In this document: one piece after another, positions 1 to 12,515 of the stretch
How positions within the stretch are numbered: position 1 is the first letter of the stretch
Layout of the letters: the number at the start of each line of letters is the position of its first letter
From: Syngnathus acus
Lineage: Eukaryota; Chordata; Actinopteri; Syngnathiformes; Syngnathidae
Assembly: GCF_901709675.1 (NCBI RefSeq)
Contig: NC_051093.1
Coordinates: 8,113,553 to 8,177,552, forward strand
Reading direction: 5' to 3'
Length of the DNA stretch: 64,000 nt
Translations under genes and position numbers: made by a program
The notes under the pieces: generated by a model
Seen by the model: the letters and a program-made list of their open reading frames with translations, nothing else
The model's database searches: none
What the model was told of the DNA's origin: nothing

Positions 1-2154
1 TTTTTTTTTTTGCCAATTTCCGATCTGGTTATTTGAATCAGGTGTGTTGTAGTAGATCCAAATAAAAGTCCAAGACATTCAATGGACTACGGAACACAAA
101 GAAAACAGTCAGTGGAGAATCAACGGCACTTAAGTGACATTACCAAGAACTGGATGTCCCTCTAAAATTATTGAAAGTTTGAGAAGCAAACAAGTCAGGA
201 AGGCTTCACAGCAAGTACTGGCTGTTAAGTACATGTAACAACATGTACCTCCAAACTTCGCCTTGGAAGTAAAAAAACATGCCGGGAGAGGACAAACGGA
301 TCATCGGAACTTCATTCGGGGTGAATGAAAGGTCTTGAAATGATGTCAGGTGTGTGCTCATTTTCTATGTAATTGTGATTGATTCATGGAGTTCCATCCA
401 AAAAGCAATCAGCATCTTTAGAATTATGAAAAGATCACCATCTGCTCTTTTTGCTGTTTATGTTCATTTTACATTTTGAGTCAAATCCTTTTCTGCAACA
501 CACAACACAACGTGACGCAATAAGACTATTGATCGTGTGTGCATTGAGGGCATCGTTTGAAGTTGTTTACTCGCTGGCTTAGTGAGGAGACAAACCTGCC
601 TGACAGACCGACCTCAATGAACTTACCTCATACCTCATGACATCAGCCGCCTTTATCCAAAGGCTCGCAATACCCCTGTGAGATCAATTCTTATTGCGTG
701 TACCTTTCGAAAAAGCAATTATGTTCTCATCAATGATTGAGGAGCTGTACACAAATGCATGTTTGACTCCCCAAACCATTCATAGATTTCCCCCGGGGCT
801 TTATTGATTTATTTCATCCATATACTTGATTTATTTCCATCAGCGATTGCTGTAGTTTGACTTGAAAGATTCCAGGAAAAGAAAATAGCTGGGTGTCAAA
901 ATTGCTTGTCCAGCTTGTTTTGCTTGGACTTTCCGAAAAGTGTTGCTTGGAGTTGTAGTATGATATGATGATCTAATTTATTTATTTTATTTTTTTATTC
1001 TGGCAAACTATAATTAAAAAAAAAACAGTATTTGAATGTAAAGTCATTGATTTTTTTTTTTCTTTAATTGTGATTTTCCCAGTACCACATGGGTGATTTA
1101 TAGTTTTTTGAAAAGAAGTCCTTCACAGTTGGATATTTAGTTTGGACTTTAAAAAGAGGAGATCAGTGGAACCATCCTGCTCCAGCTGCAGCTGCGGGAT
1201 GTTTCTCTATCTACCCGCCAATATGAAAACACCTTTGGGAACAAAAATAGCAAAGACTTGTGCTTTTCAAGTAATATCCTCCAGTGTAAGAATACCAAAG
1301 CCTCTATGTAGTCGGAATGCTGATTTGTGCTCTTGAGTTTGTGAAACCACTAAATGGGAACTCTCACAGAGGGAAATGTGAGGACTCATTAAATGTGCTG
1401 GCACTGGCAGGGTAAACGCTCATAAAATTGAATGTATAAACAACTCAAGTTCTGGGCACGTAATGCTTCTGCAAGGTCAGAACACTTACTGGCCATCAAA
1501 TTACACTATTGAATGTTTTCAACATCACTGCATATTACAGTGCCATGATTTTATTTTATTTTTTTATGATATTTTTTTATTATCACCTTCACACTAATTA
1601 TCTATAACCCTGTCCTTCACTTGATAAATCCATATTTCCTTCTTGACTGTGAGTCTTCAAAGTTGATGATTTGGATAAAAAGTCAAACGGGAAGTTGTTC
1701 GTATTCCTTGAAGATTAAATCTCTGGAACGGACTGCAGTCACATGGGTGTTCCAATTAAACCTATTGTTTGCTTAAAAAGTTCGAAGCAAACCACCCAAG
1801 AAGAATGCACTCGTTTTGGGCTAACATCTGTCTCATATGATTTTTATATTTGACATGAAGGGATCAAATGGGGTCAGATTTGGCGTCCAACTTTGAACCA
1901 ATCGACAATCCATGGATTATTCTTGCTTTGAATGGAGAATCACAGAATCAAGCATCACTCAAGGTCAGCTTTATTGAAATAAACAATGTGTGTTTTACAA
2001 GAATTACAACATGTTTCCTTTGAAATGACCAAGAATAGTCAAGCTGATTGCAGCCATTGTTTAATTAATGAAAGTTTCTCTTCGGAGCTAACCTATTTTT
2101 AGAACTTCAGGCTTATCTTGTCTATCCATTTTGTCTGTTTTATGTCTGACTCAG
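1..2154. other. AT-rich gene-poor stretch
   Basis: No open frame with coding character or credible exon chain was found here on either strand. The sequence is AT-rich with T-runs at 1-11, 982-1000 and 1051-1061. It could be intergenic or the intron or 3' region of a gene beyond the left edge; nothing in the sequence decides. Confidence 0.6.
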
Positions 2155-2236
2155 AAGGAGCTGAAACACTGAGCAGAAATGGCCAAAAAGTCCATCGCTG
2201 ATCTTCTCCTGGAACCTCCAGTCATCATTTATCATG
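2155..2236 (+). other. Doubtful first-coding-exon candidate
   Basis: A pyrimidine-rich tract followed by CAG (2152-2154) precedes a segment with an ATG at 2179 in a good context (purine at -3, G at +4). It opens 19 codons reading MAKKSIADLLLEPPVIIYH and ends at a GT-A-A-A-C donor-like site (2237). I do not recognise the peptide and found no partner exon downstream before ptger1, so this may be chance. It is listed because acceptor, start context and donor coincide in an otherwise empty region. Confidence 0.2.
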
Positions 2237-2976
2237 GTAAACTCCAACAGTATGTGAGTGGGCTGAGATGTTTCACATTTTGCTTGAATCAGTATCGTCC
2301 TTTACTAAAGACAAGTAAAATACAATAAAATAGCAAATGAATTGTTGAGATTATGAATTTCTATTTGGAGCACAATAGCTTTGCTCTCAGACAGAGCAGC
2401 TTACATTAAACCATTCAAATGTTTCGTCTAATGGACGGAGGTGACTGACTCCATAAATGCATTAAGGACATGGAGTAGATTGGGAAAGCAGCCAAATGTT
2501 AGCTGAGGTGGTAGAAGTACTGAGTGCATTCTGGACATAAATAGAAGTGCAGATAACAGTGCTTCTCTCAAACAACAACAAAAGAACATTTGAAGAACCG
2601 ATTCAATTGATGTGCTTGAATAAAAGCCACCAGCCTTTGATTAGTTTAATTTAATCTTAATTAAGATGAAGGATGAAGTCAGGAGAAAGTTCTAACTGCG
2701 GAGTGCCTCAAGGCTCTATCCTTGGACCAATATTATTTAGGCTGTATTTTTACAAAACACTTTTTTTTTTTTTTCTTCATTGTGCTGTGTAAATAAAGTG
2801 GTCTAGTTAACTACTGTATACACAATTCCCTTTTTACAAACTTGGCATGTCCGCCACAAAACTTCTTTGCACACAGCTTTCCTCTTTTATTAACCTCCAT
2901 AGTGCTTTAACTGAGAAAAAAAACATTTTTCCTGTCAGTCTTTGTTATTTTAAACCGAGAGCTAGCCTGCGTTGCC
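2237..2976. other. Non-coding AT-rich spacer
   Basis: I see no gene. It holds several AATAAA-like strings and a T-run at 2761-2774. The spacer ends at the target-site duplication of the solo LTR. Confidence 0.5.
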
Positions 2977-2981
2977 TCAAC

Positions 2982-3227
2982 TGTCAGGACTCGTTACCAT
3001 GGTTTCTGTTGGCGTCGCCCCTCCCCTCCTGTGTTACCTCACAATCACTGCCTCTTGTTACCCGTCTTGTATTTAAGTCCTGTCTGTGTGTCACTCCCTG
3101 TCGGATCATTGTTAATGTCAATGTCACTCTGTCGTCATGTCAGTTTACCGAGTCTGTTAGTTTGTGTTGGTCAATAAACCCTGGTCCAAGCTGCACTTGG
3201 TCGCCCAGCTCCACTCCATCCGTAACA
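2982..3227 (+). mobile_element. Solo LTR with 5-bp target duplication
   Basis: The 246-bp unit starts TGTCAGGACT and ends CCGTAACA, the TG...CA termini of a long terminal repeat. It is flanked on both sides by the identical 5-mer TCAAC (2977-2981 and 3228-3232), a perfect target-site duplication. Inside is AATAAA at about 3173 in the position of an LTR polyadenylation signal, so the element reads on the plus strand. No internal gag-pol region adjoins it, so it is a solo LTR left by recombination. The 5-bp duplication fits Ty3/gypsy-type elements or retrovirus-like ones; the family cannot be fixed by eye. The open frame across it (2847-3272) is incidental. Confidence 0.75.
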
Positions 3228-3232
3228 TCAAC

Positions 3233-6200
3233 CTTTATGCTAACAAAACATGATCTCATTGCTCTACTCTGAATGAACATACTAAGATTCTTTTTTTTTT
3301 TTTTCATATTTAAAGTTGTGAATTTGAAGATGGTACAACACTTGATGAGAAAAAAAAAATTCTTGTACTGTCAAAAAATTCCTCAACATATTTTGACAAA
3401 GTAAAAAGTATGAAAGTATTTGTACTGTTACCTCCCTGCAATGATTTCAGGTCAACTATAAAAGTTATTGGTGTGTTCACCATTTTGCTGAGGTATTGAC
3501 TTCCCACTATAACGATCTCGGCCGGGATCTTAATTCCTGTAGCCGGAAATACATTAGTGTCTCATTGCCAACTTTTTAATGGCTCTAATGACGGTTGATG
3601 TCACCGAGAGCAGCAAAGGTTGAATGGCTTTCTTGGAACTGTGAGTCAGCGTGAGTGTTTGTTGTCATGAATGTGTGAAGACTTCCAATGCTGTCACCAG
3701 TCGAGATTTACTTTTTTGTTCATGTATTTATAGAACAACTCATCTCGCCAAAGGAAAATAACAAAATCTATTGCCACAGTAAATTTCAAGCACAGATATT
3801 TGTGGTTTCCATTATTAACCGAACTGTAAATTCCGCTGAATTAAATTATCTTTGAATTGGAGCGCTACATATATTTTTTATTGGAGAAGTGCACAACTTG
3901 AAATAAAAAAATAACGGCTGGCTGTGTTGCAGAATCCTTTAGAAAATGTGTTTATTCTCGGTCCTATCAAGATAATTTTTCACAATCTCTGTCAGGCTTA
4001 TATCTGACATCATCAGTTATAAACAAATAGATTTAAGAGTAAAACCAGCGTCCACATATTCCTTAGTTTATTCACAAAGACAAGTGAGTCATCTTGAACT
4101 TTCTTTCCCGGATTACATTTCCTTCTCTGGAAAGGTTTTTCCTCTTTTGGACATCATGTTTTAATTTTGCATGGCCACCAGCAAGAAGGAGGAATATTAC
4201 GAAACTTTGGCACCTTTGTAACAGGTGGAAAAACATTATTTGTCAATTCCATGGTAAGACTGCATTTAGTATTTTCAGCAGTATTTTCTGTTGACCTAAA
4301 TTGAACTGCCAAATTTTTCCTCCTTTTAACAGCGGAAGGGTTGGACTGAAACAACACGATGTCATCTAATGGCGCTTTCATGGATGCTTTCAATTTATAT
4401 TTTCATTTAGATAAGTCTGTGAAAAAACACTTAACACAGTCGATTTGAGATTTTGTATCGACTGTGCCCTGATTCTGTCACTAGTCAACTCTCTCATTTA
4501 TTTATTTTTGTTTCACAAGCACTAGACAAGCCTTTTATATATTGTACGCACAACTTTCCCAAATCCAAGATTTTTATTCAGATTTTATTAAGATTAAGTA
4601 AATAGAGCAGCGTTTCCATGAGCTATTCTAAAAAGTATGAAATTGATAATTTTAGCCTTTCATTCTTAAGATATTTTGTGTAATTTATGTGATTTTGGCT
4701 GAAGGCTCCAAGAGGCATACTTGTCAAGCCCAAAAGAGAGTGAAGAAAAAAATGTGCTGAGTGATTCCTCCAACTCTGACCCTCCCCTTTTTATCGGCCC
4801 AAAACATCTTGGAACCAGGTTACTGACTGACGGACTTATTGTTCCACATTGCAGAATGAGACACTGAGGACTTCATTGTGATCTCTTATAATGGTCCCAT
4901 ACAATGACACTTTTAATAGTCTTTTTTTTTTTTTTTTTAGCTCCCCTTGGCTTAATAAAATATTTTTCAACTTGAAGGTGCCACCCATGCTATTCTCTGT
5001 GTTATTTTTAGGGTATGCTGAGGAAATGATGGTCCATTATGAAACAAGCAGATGATGTATTATATTTAAATGCCATTTCAAAACAATATACCAATAAATT
5101 ACAAATTAAATGTGGTAATTTGGTGTGCGACAAAAACATGAAATGAACATTCAGCCGGCAATTTTGTAATTGGCTCTGGCATGACAAAAATTCAATTATT
5201 TGTGATATTATAAGTTATAATTTAATGGTAAATTATTATTATATATTCTCATTTTATTTTTCAAATGTACAAAATAACATATATAAAATAAAACAAAATA
5301 AAATAAAATAAAAGGCTTTGTCCATCAAGTCTCATTTTTTCCATCAAATACTTTCAACGCTGAATTTCCAACGTGTAAGCAGCCAAAAGTCAAAACAAAC
5401 ATGATCTTATCAGAGTGAGGAATGCACTCGTCCATGCTTTTTTTACTTCTGTACTCAAGGCAGTTTGCAGAATTATCTCTCTGGGGTCCTCCAAAATACT
5501 TCTCATCTAAACACAGCAAAAAAGTAAACAAGCAAGTCTCTATCACGACACTCAAAATATGATGACGACACATATTTGGTCAAAACAAGATAGGAGCTGC
5601 TGATCTTGTGTATATACGCCATTTACTATACATCAAGACGCCTTTTGCTATTCAACACAGTTAAGTGCTGGATAAACATTGGCTAAGATTTCCCGCAAGG
5701 TGTAAGTTTAGCATGCTGTTTTCCGAAACGAGGGGCTCGCCTCAACAATGAGACATTCACCTTTAACACTGAGTGCTGTGTTTACTGTTTATGTTGTGAA
5801 AGTTTGCTTTCGCTCCAATTTAAAATGCAATCATCTGGAGGTCAGAGGTCACCGAGTCCGGTCTTGGAGTGCAACAATACCTCGACTCGCAACTGGAACA
5901 TTTACTGGAGGTCTTAAATTATTCAACACCTGCACTGATGAGAAAAGGCATTGCGCCATTGGCATGCTATGCTATTTTATTTGCCTATTGGCTTCAAGGA
6001 TACTGCCCACTGACTTCACGCCATATGGAAATACTGAGTCTTAAAAAAAAAAGAGACACTAATTTTGCAGGACGCATTTCAAAAGGTCTTTTTTCCACTT
6101 TTACAACTCAGTGAGAGGCCACGAGTTGATTTTCTTGTCAGTATTGATTTTGCAAAAACTTGTGGGGTGATTTTCAAATTCGAGGAATGGAGGCCAGTGT

Positions 6201-7089
6201 TTCAGTTCTCCTTGGCAGAGGTCGCCTCTGTTTACTCGACCATTTTAAAGTTGTAGAATTTGTTTGTTATTCCCATCATTTAGAAATAATGTTACCTTCT
6301 TTTCATCTGTCCTATTAATCTTATGATCATAATAATTTGTCTCATCATTAGATTGAGAAAAGTAAGAGGAATGAAAAATTGTATTGCTTTTTACTTGCGT
6401 GTGTGTGTGGTGGGTTACATTACTTATCTGTAATGTGTTTTTTTTTCTTCTTTTGACCGGTCTCCTCTGTTGAACCATGAGCAGGAATGATAATGTGGGC
6501 AGCCTAAATACCACAGCTCTTTCGTAGCAGAGGCGATTATATCTTATAGTGGCATAGTCAAGCATGACTGATGTGAAGCAAAGTCCCATGTTTTGTTTTT
6601 TGTGACCTACCAAATTTGGGCATGCCTTGGAAGACCCTTCCATTCAAATTCTGTATCTTTGAGCAGATGAGAAGAGAAATCGGATTACGCTGTCAACTTG
6701 ATGATCACAGGGCATGCTTTGAATTTTTTTCTGTAATGATGACAAAATTTGGCCCTTGACAGAAAAAGTCCATAAAACGAACCGGACAATTTTGCATGTG
6801 TGTTCTTGAAGTATGTGTTCATGTTGCGTGCTGTAAATTCTCATGTATGGAAGGAAGCTGTGGTGAACTTGTCCTTTAAAGGGCCTTGTGAAGATCTCTC
6901 GTGTTGAAATCAAGTCCCCTGAGTGCCTCATCAGGACTTTTCATCTTGAGCATTCTCAGTGCATGTCTCGCACAAATTAATCTCATTTTAGTTTCTCAGA
7001 ATTTTATTTGTTTGATTTCTTTCCCCATAACCACAAACACGCATCTGTTGGTTTGGTTTGTGATCACTTGTCACATTTCCAGGAGAATT
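3233..7089. other. Non-coding AT-rich spacer
   Basis: No credible exon chain on either strand. Short open frames (for example 5748-6044 and 6245-6643) have no recognisable domain and biased, homopolymer-rich composition. A short AAAAT/AAAAC tandem tract lies at about 5283-5312 and a T-run at 4922-4939. Confidence 0.5.
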
Positions 7090-7230
7090 ATTCTTTTTTA
7101 ACAATATATTATTGTTAAAAATATATTTTTTAACTATATAGAGAGAGAGTTAAAAATATTTTTTAACAATAATAATTATTATAATATAATAATTATTGTT
7201 AAAAAGATATTTTTTAACGATATATACCCC
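7090..7230. repeat. AT-rich palindrome cluster
   Basis: Several copies of TTTTTAACAAT and its complement ATTGTTAAAAA alternate over about 140 bp around a short GA repeat (7140-7149). They would allow nested hairpins or a cruciform. There is no coding capacity. It may be a degenerate MITE or simply an expanded AT palindrome. Confidence 0.55.
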
Positions 7231-8634
7231 TTTATGTTTTTTTAATTTTTATTTTATGTGTTTTAATGGGATGGAAAAGGCTTCCTTTGCTGAATTTACT
7301 CAAACTGACAGACGATATATTGTATCATCCAGGGCCGTAACATTTAGTCTTTTAATTTCAAAAGTATGTTGTGTTTGTGTTAACTATCATCCTTCAAGTA
7401 ATTTAAGATTTGTTTACCTTCTCATAAACCTGACTAAACTAGATATGAGGAGGGACAGCATGTTTTACAATCATCCTTCCAAAGAAAGCTATATTTTACT
7501 TGCTTTCCCTGCTCTTGTCCATAAAATCTATGCCGACTGTCAAGTATGCATATATGTAAAAGGACTTAGCCTTCATCTTTTACAGTATGTTTTCTTTGGC
7601 AGAATTTGATTAGATCGCTGCCTTACTGGCCAAATGCCTTTCCTTTGAAAATTCTCCCAGGCTACTTCTCCAGACAGCTTTCTCTCTTTGCAAAATAGGG
7701 AGTTATTTTATTCGGGTTGCATCATCACTTTTATTGCAGGTCATGTCTGGTCAAATTGCCCAGCTTCGTATTGCGTTTGAATCAAAGGTGAACTCAAAAA
7801 AGGTGACCACGAACAAATGAAAAAAATATTTCTGTGTAAATGGTTAAAAGGTGACAATTAAAATCCATGTGGTCATTTAATGAGGTAATGACATAACGTT
7901 TAGGTCCATTAAATCATTGTATATGCTTGCATAGTTTTTTTTTTTTTATAACGTGCAGAATCCTGGCACTGTTTTGACAGGTTAATTAAAACTAAAGATA
8001 AATTGCAGGACCTGTCTCATATTAGTGTGCAAAAAAATGCTCTTCTTTTACCGTATCCTTCTATTTCATTCCGTACTTAGCGTACGGTGCAGAAAATAAT
8101 TTATAACTTTCTAAGTTGTCTCCAAAAACACTTTTTCTTGCATGTCAAGTGTTTCTCCTCCTTGTGAGCATATTAGATCCCAATGTCCTCAACATCATCA
8201 GCAGCTGCGGTCTGGCTGACCTCTGTGGAAGTTCATTATTATTATTCCGAATTATGGTCGCCACAGACCACAATGTTGAGACGCTTCAAAGTGGAAGTGG
8301 AAATAAACACCAGTTCCTATGAAAGAAGCTGTTCACAAATGCTCTTGTGGTATTTTCAGCTAGAACAGACAACAAAGGGATTCTCATTCCGAATTGCCTT
8401 TGGGAAGGGATAGGCTTTGGAAAAGCAAGTCTTTTAAATTCTAAAGTTTTTTTAATTTATTTATCTATTTATTTATTGTTAAGGATTAAGGGAAAGATGA
8501 ATCCAGATCACTTTGAATGGTCACAATTCAATTACCGTTCACATACACACCAATTAAATCTTGAAGTAACCTAGACATGTTATAGAAGATGATGAGGAGA
8601 AACTGTTTGTTTTTTTTGGCGTTTCTTTTTTTTT

Positions 8635-8745
8635 AAGAGATGGACTTACTATTATGTGTTTTTTGGTATTTTGTTTTTCAAGAGATGGACTTACTATTAT
8701 GTTTTTTTGGGTATTTTTTTTAAGAGATGGACTTACTATTATGTT
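8635..8745 (+). repeat. Three-copy tandem repeat, about 42-45 bp unit
   Basis: The 21-mer AAGAGATGGACTTACTATTAT recurs at 8635, 8680 and 8722, each copy followed by a T-rich spacer containing GTATTTT. Copies are near-identical, so the array is young or length-unstable. It lies about 260 bp upstream of the ptger1 promoter. Confidence 0.8.
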
Positions 8746-9003
8746 ATTTTTTTATATTGTCATTTTCTTTTATTACCAGTGACACCAAAATGTGATCCAT
8801 GTGTTTACATTTTATTTTAACTATCACTGTAGTCCTAACATCACAACCCACGTTGGAATTTAACGATTCTCATGATTACGTTTCTGCAAGTGGCGTCAAG
8901 ACTACATTTGCTCCAAAGGGTCTAACTCTCCTGCAAGGACGTCACTTGTTTTTCCTTCAAGCGAGACACCCAGAGGTGATGTTGGCTTTCTGCAGCTCCC
9001 ACA

Positions 9004-9010
9004 TATAAAA
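9004..9010 (+). promoter_or_regulatory. TATA box of ptger1
   Basis: TATAAAA stands about 25-30 bp before an inferred start site near 9035. It is followed by a leader exon that ends at a good donor at 9219/9220. The spacing to a spliced 5' exon and the next acceptor at 9912/9913 make a focused TATA promoter for ptger1 plausible. Confidence 0.55.
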
Positions 9011-9034
9011 GCAGTCAGCCACAGTCAAACAACA

Positions 9035-9219
9035 CACAACATGCTTGTGCAATGTCACTGAGAGGCTACTTGCTCCAACAGGAATCGGCAAAGGGGACAC
9101 AATGTGAGGAATTACCAAAGGAGATATTTGGAAACCTGGACGATTGTTACATTTTGGACTATGAATCACACTGTCGAAGTGAAAGGAATCTTGGAATGTA
9201 TGGATTTCCTAACTTAAAG
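9035..9219 (+). other. ptger1: ptger1 5' non-coding exon (inferred)
   Basis: The leader starts about 25 bp after the TATA box and ends at AAAG|GTAGGA. The next acceptor CTCTCAG at 9906-9912 opens the first coding exon, where 48 bp of leader precede the ATG at 9961. A short upstream frame begins at ATG 9041. The 5' end is an inference from the TATA box. Confidence 0.45.
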
Positions 9220-9960
9220 GTAGGATGAATTCATTGTCATGTTTTCTTTCAGTATTTTTTCCAGAATGTGTGCGTTTTGATGAGCATGACTCATGATTTG
9301 GCCATGCATTTAATTACACATGTCTAAAATGCCCTCACACATTCCTGTCTTGTTTTGATCTCCTCACATTCATGACATATTTGGAAAAGTGGTGTATTAA
9401 AATGATTCTATTTACGAAAGCTTTTGTAAAGAAAGCAAAACTGTGAGGAAAAAAGAGATACAGTGGAGCTTGTGTGGTGTGTCCATATCCCCGTTTATTA
9501 CTTCTGCCAAGCTCCAAATTGTTACATGAAAACGAAAAAAAATATGAATTTTAATTCAAATTATGATAAAAGTGCAAATTGAATATAATTTGCCCTATCC
9601 ACCACCCAAACACAAACGGTGGAGTTTTGCCTGCATAGTCCTAACATCATTTGCCTGAATACAAAAGTAACCCAAAAACTTTATTTATCATTGAATTCTT
9701 TGTTCTTGTCAGAGCACACGATGCAGAGTACATAAACTGCCACTTCCCACAATGTTATTGGGCAAAACACACATGACGATGCTCCAAATTTTTTTTCTCC
9801 TCCTCTCCCACATTTGCAAACAGTTTAACCTTCATGAAGGGCTCCGCTCTACTGAGTGCTACTCTATGAATCCTTTCAGCGTGCTAATCCACTTTTTTTT
9901 TTCCCCTCTCAGGATCCTCTCAGCCAAGGAAAACAACATCAGACATAAAGATCAGCAGCA

Positions 9961-11528
9961 ATGTTGGCAATGCAGCGTCACAACTCCTCTGGCATCTTTA
10001 CTACTCTGCCCCCCTCGAATGAAACGGCGCCCATATTTTGTAATGCCAGCCTTCCACAAACGAATCCCACAGCAGCCGGCATCACCATGACGCTTGGAAT
10101 TGTATTCAACGTGGTGGCGCTTATCATTCTCGCCAAAGCATACACCCGCTTTCGGCGGAGGTCAAAGGCCACCTTTCTTCTCTTTGCTAGCTCTCTGGTG
10201 GCGACTGATCTGGCTGGGCATGTCATCAACGGAGCCTTGGTGTTAAGAAGATACTCGGAAGGGACTGCAAACTTGGCTGACCCTCCGTGTGGCTTTCAAG
10301 GCGATCTCATAACAGATCCAGATGTCCCCTGTCTATTTTTGGGGTGTTGCATGGTGTTCTTCGGGTTGTGCCCGCTCTTCCTCGGCTGCGTTATGGCCGC
10401 TGAACGATGCTTGGGTGTCTCCAAGCCTTTGCTGCATGCTCGTTTGGTCACAAACGCACGGACTAAGATGGCACTAGCTCTCATCTGGTTGTTAGCGTTA
10501 TGTGTCGCTCTCCTGCCGTTTTTCAGCTTGGGAGCCTACACGCCACAGTACCCGGGCACGTGGTGCTTTATCAGGGTGATGGAGGGCACGCAAGCCACAG
10601 ATCTGGCCTTCGTGACTCTCTTCTCTGGACTGGCATTCAGCTCACTGGCTGTGGCCTTTTTGTGTAATACCATCAGTGGGATCACCCTAGTGAGAGCCAG
10701 AATCAAAAAGAAGACCAGCTCCCAGCGCAGTTCGGCCAGGTCCCATGACACTGAGATGATGGTCCAGTTGGTTGGCATCATGGTGGCCTCGTGCATCTGC
10801 TGGAGCCCCCTGCTGGTGAGTCGCAGCCATAACTTCATATTATTTGTTATTTTACTGTTGTGACTAAAGACAAGTCCACTTCTCAGAACCTTTAGAGTAA
10901 ACAGTCACAAAATCAAACAAAGCTTTGTAAAGGCTTAAAAATATTTCATTTCATTGTAGGCCTGGACCAAATGTTTGTTTTCTTTTCTCTTCAATTTGAA
11001 GATCATGCAGTGAAAGCTTGAATGGTCGATGTTGTTAGTATGTTAGTATGTTTTTTAGCAATAAAAAGTAACAGTGTGCTTAATATATTTTTCTTCATAT
11101 TTGTGTAGATTCTCAGTCATAAATAATCAATCAAATAATGACTCAAGGCAACGTCATTCTTCTTGTTTATTTCTTTTCTTGTTTTCTGAAAATGTTCAAA
11201 ATTGGCAATCATGCTATAAACAAACCTCAAATTGTGTCTTTCATTGTCTGAATAGGTCTTTGGATTGATGTCAGCCACCCGGTCCTACAGCAACACCCTC
11301 GGCTCCGACAGGGACACTTACAGGGCCTTAATGATGACTGGTGTTAGGATGGCTACGTGTAATCAGATCCTGGACCCGTGGGTCTACATCTTGCTGCGTC
11401 GTGCCGTCCTCAAGAAGATCTACAGGATTACTAAAAGACAAGCCAGTTTGAAGGGAAGCATGCTTCGCTCTTTCCGATGGGATGTCAGCTCCTTTCAGAA
11501 CTCCGAAATAAACAATGATAAGATTTAA
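9961..11528 (+). CDS. ptger1: Prostaglandin E receptor EP1-like GPCR
   Basis: Seven-transmembrane class A receptor of the prostanoid family; EP1 binds prostaglandin E2 at the plasma membrane and couples mainly to calcium signalling. Two coding exons, 9961-10815 and 11256-11528, join in frame (CTG|GTC) to 375 residues, slightly shorter than human EP1. The N-terminus has three N-glycosylation sequons (N8, N20, N28). TM1 lies at about 41-60. An ERC triad (148-150) stands at the DRY position, as in prostanoid receptors. The family signature QYPGTWCFI in extracellular loop 2 is at about 196-204. In TM7, R316 and NQILDPWVYILL follow; this arginine is the known prostanoid-carboxylate contact. The segment LLFASSLVATDLAGHVI is characteristic of EP1 rather than EP2-EP4. 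The only coding intron falls in TM6. Which teleost paralogue this is cannot be told. Confidence 0.92.
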
Positions 11529-11927
11529 GGGATTGGACATTGTGCTATTTAACATCAACCCGTGGCCTGCGTTCATCTTGGTCAGGATGTAAATATGTCT
11601 GCCCACTACAGTGGGTAAATGATCAGTAAGAAACTGGCAAGTTTGCATTGTGAATGCAAAATCTACATTGGTGTTTGTCCTCTATGAGAACAAAATCTAA
11701 TTCAAGATTATCTGTTGAAGTAGACATATAATGCGTCAAGATTTGATCAAAAATGAAGACTATCCCACAAAGTCAGAAAGAAAAAAATAATGTGAATTGT
11801 GTAAATTAAATGCTTAAAGACCAAAGTAAAACACTTTGATTTTACCTCATTTTGAAGACGTGAATGTGTGGGGGAAATGTACAGGTATGTTTGTGTATTA
11901 CAGTGTTTACTGGTATGCCCTCTTAAA

Positions 11928-11933
11928 AATAAA
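11928..11933 (+). promoter_or_regulatory. ptger1 polyadenylation signal (candidate)
   Basis: AATAAA 400 bp after the ptger1 stop; the first clear hexamer on this strand. Confidence 0.45.
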
Positions 11934-12380
11934 CAGTCTGAAATCAAAATGTCAGAATATTTATTACCGATGCACACATAAAACACCTGTAGCAATCTGC
12001 ACAGTGCACACATTAAATAATTGAAGAATGAGTAGCTTTGGTGAGTGATTTATTGTTTTCTTCATTTGATTAGATACGTATTTATTCTCAACTGCTTCAG
12101 TTGTAATATTAATTTAATTAGAATCTATGCATTTCTAGTCACTGTAACATAAATAGAGAAAAAATAGTAATTAGCGCACATTCGGGAAGGAATTGTGCTG
12201 CCTTTGCATGCCATTATCAAATTAATACAGACTCCCTATTTTGTTTTTATTTAGTCTAGCAATACACGTGCTCGTTTACGTATGATAAGTGTCATTTTGT
12301 CTGCTAAACAAAAAAAGGATGATGCATGCTACGTAACGATTACGTAATTCTTCAAATATGACGATGCCGGGTCGCACAAT
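11934..12380. other. Short intergenic spacer
   Basis: About 450 bp between ptger1 and the ilf3 promoter. AT-rich; nothing supported. Confidence 0.5.
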
Positions 12381-12394
12381 ATATTTCCTTTTCT

Positions 12395-12515
12395 ATTGGC
12401 TGGAAAAAAACAACAACCCCGCCGGGGACCAATCACAAAACAGTAGGCGTAACCAAATTGATGACGAGCTTCCTGCTCAAACTGATTTAGTTGTGCAGAG
12501 GAAACGACGATTAAG
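12395..12515 (+). promoter_or_regulatory. ilf3: ilf3 promoter with paired CCAAT boxes and leader exon
   Basis: An inverted CCAAT box (ATTGG, 12395-12399) and a direct CCAAT (12429-12433) stand 30 bp apart. They precede a leader that ends at GATTAAG|GTGAGT (12515/12516). There is no TATA box, consistent with a housekeeping gene. The leader is spliced to 13312. The start site is inferred to lie between the CCAAT pair and about 12490. Confidence 0.5.

Noticed and set aside
2847-3272. 141-codon open frame
   Set aside because: It crosses the solo LTR and both target duplications; no domain, and composition is that of the repeat.
10536-10838. 100-codon minus-strand frame inside ptger1
   Set aside because: Shadow of the receptor's coding strand.
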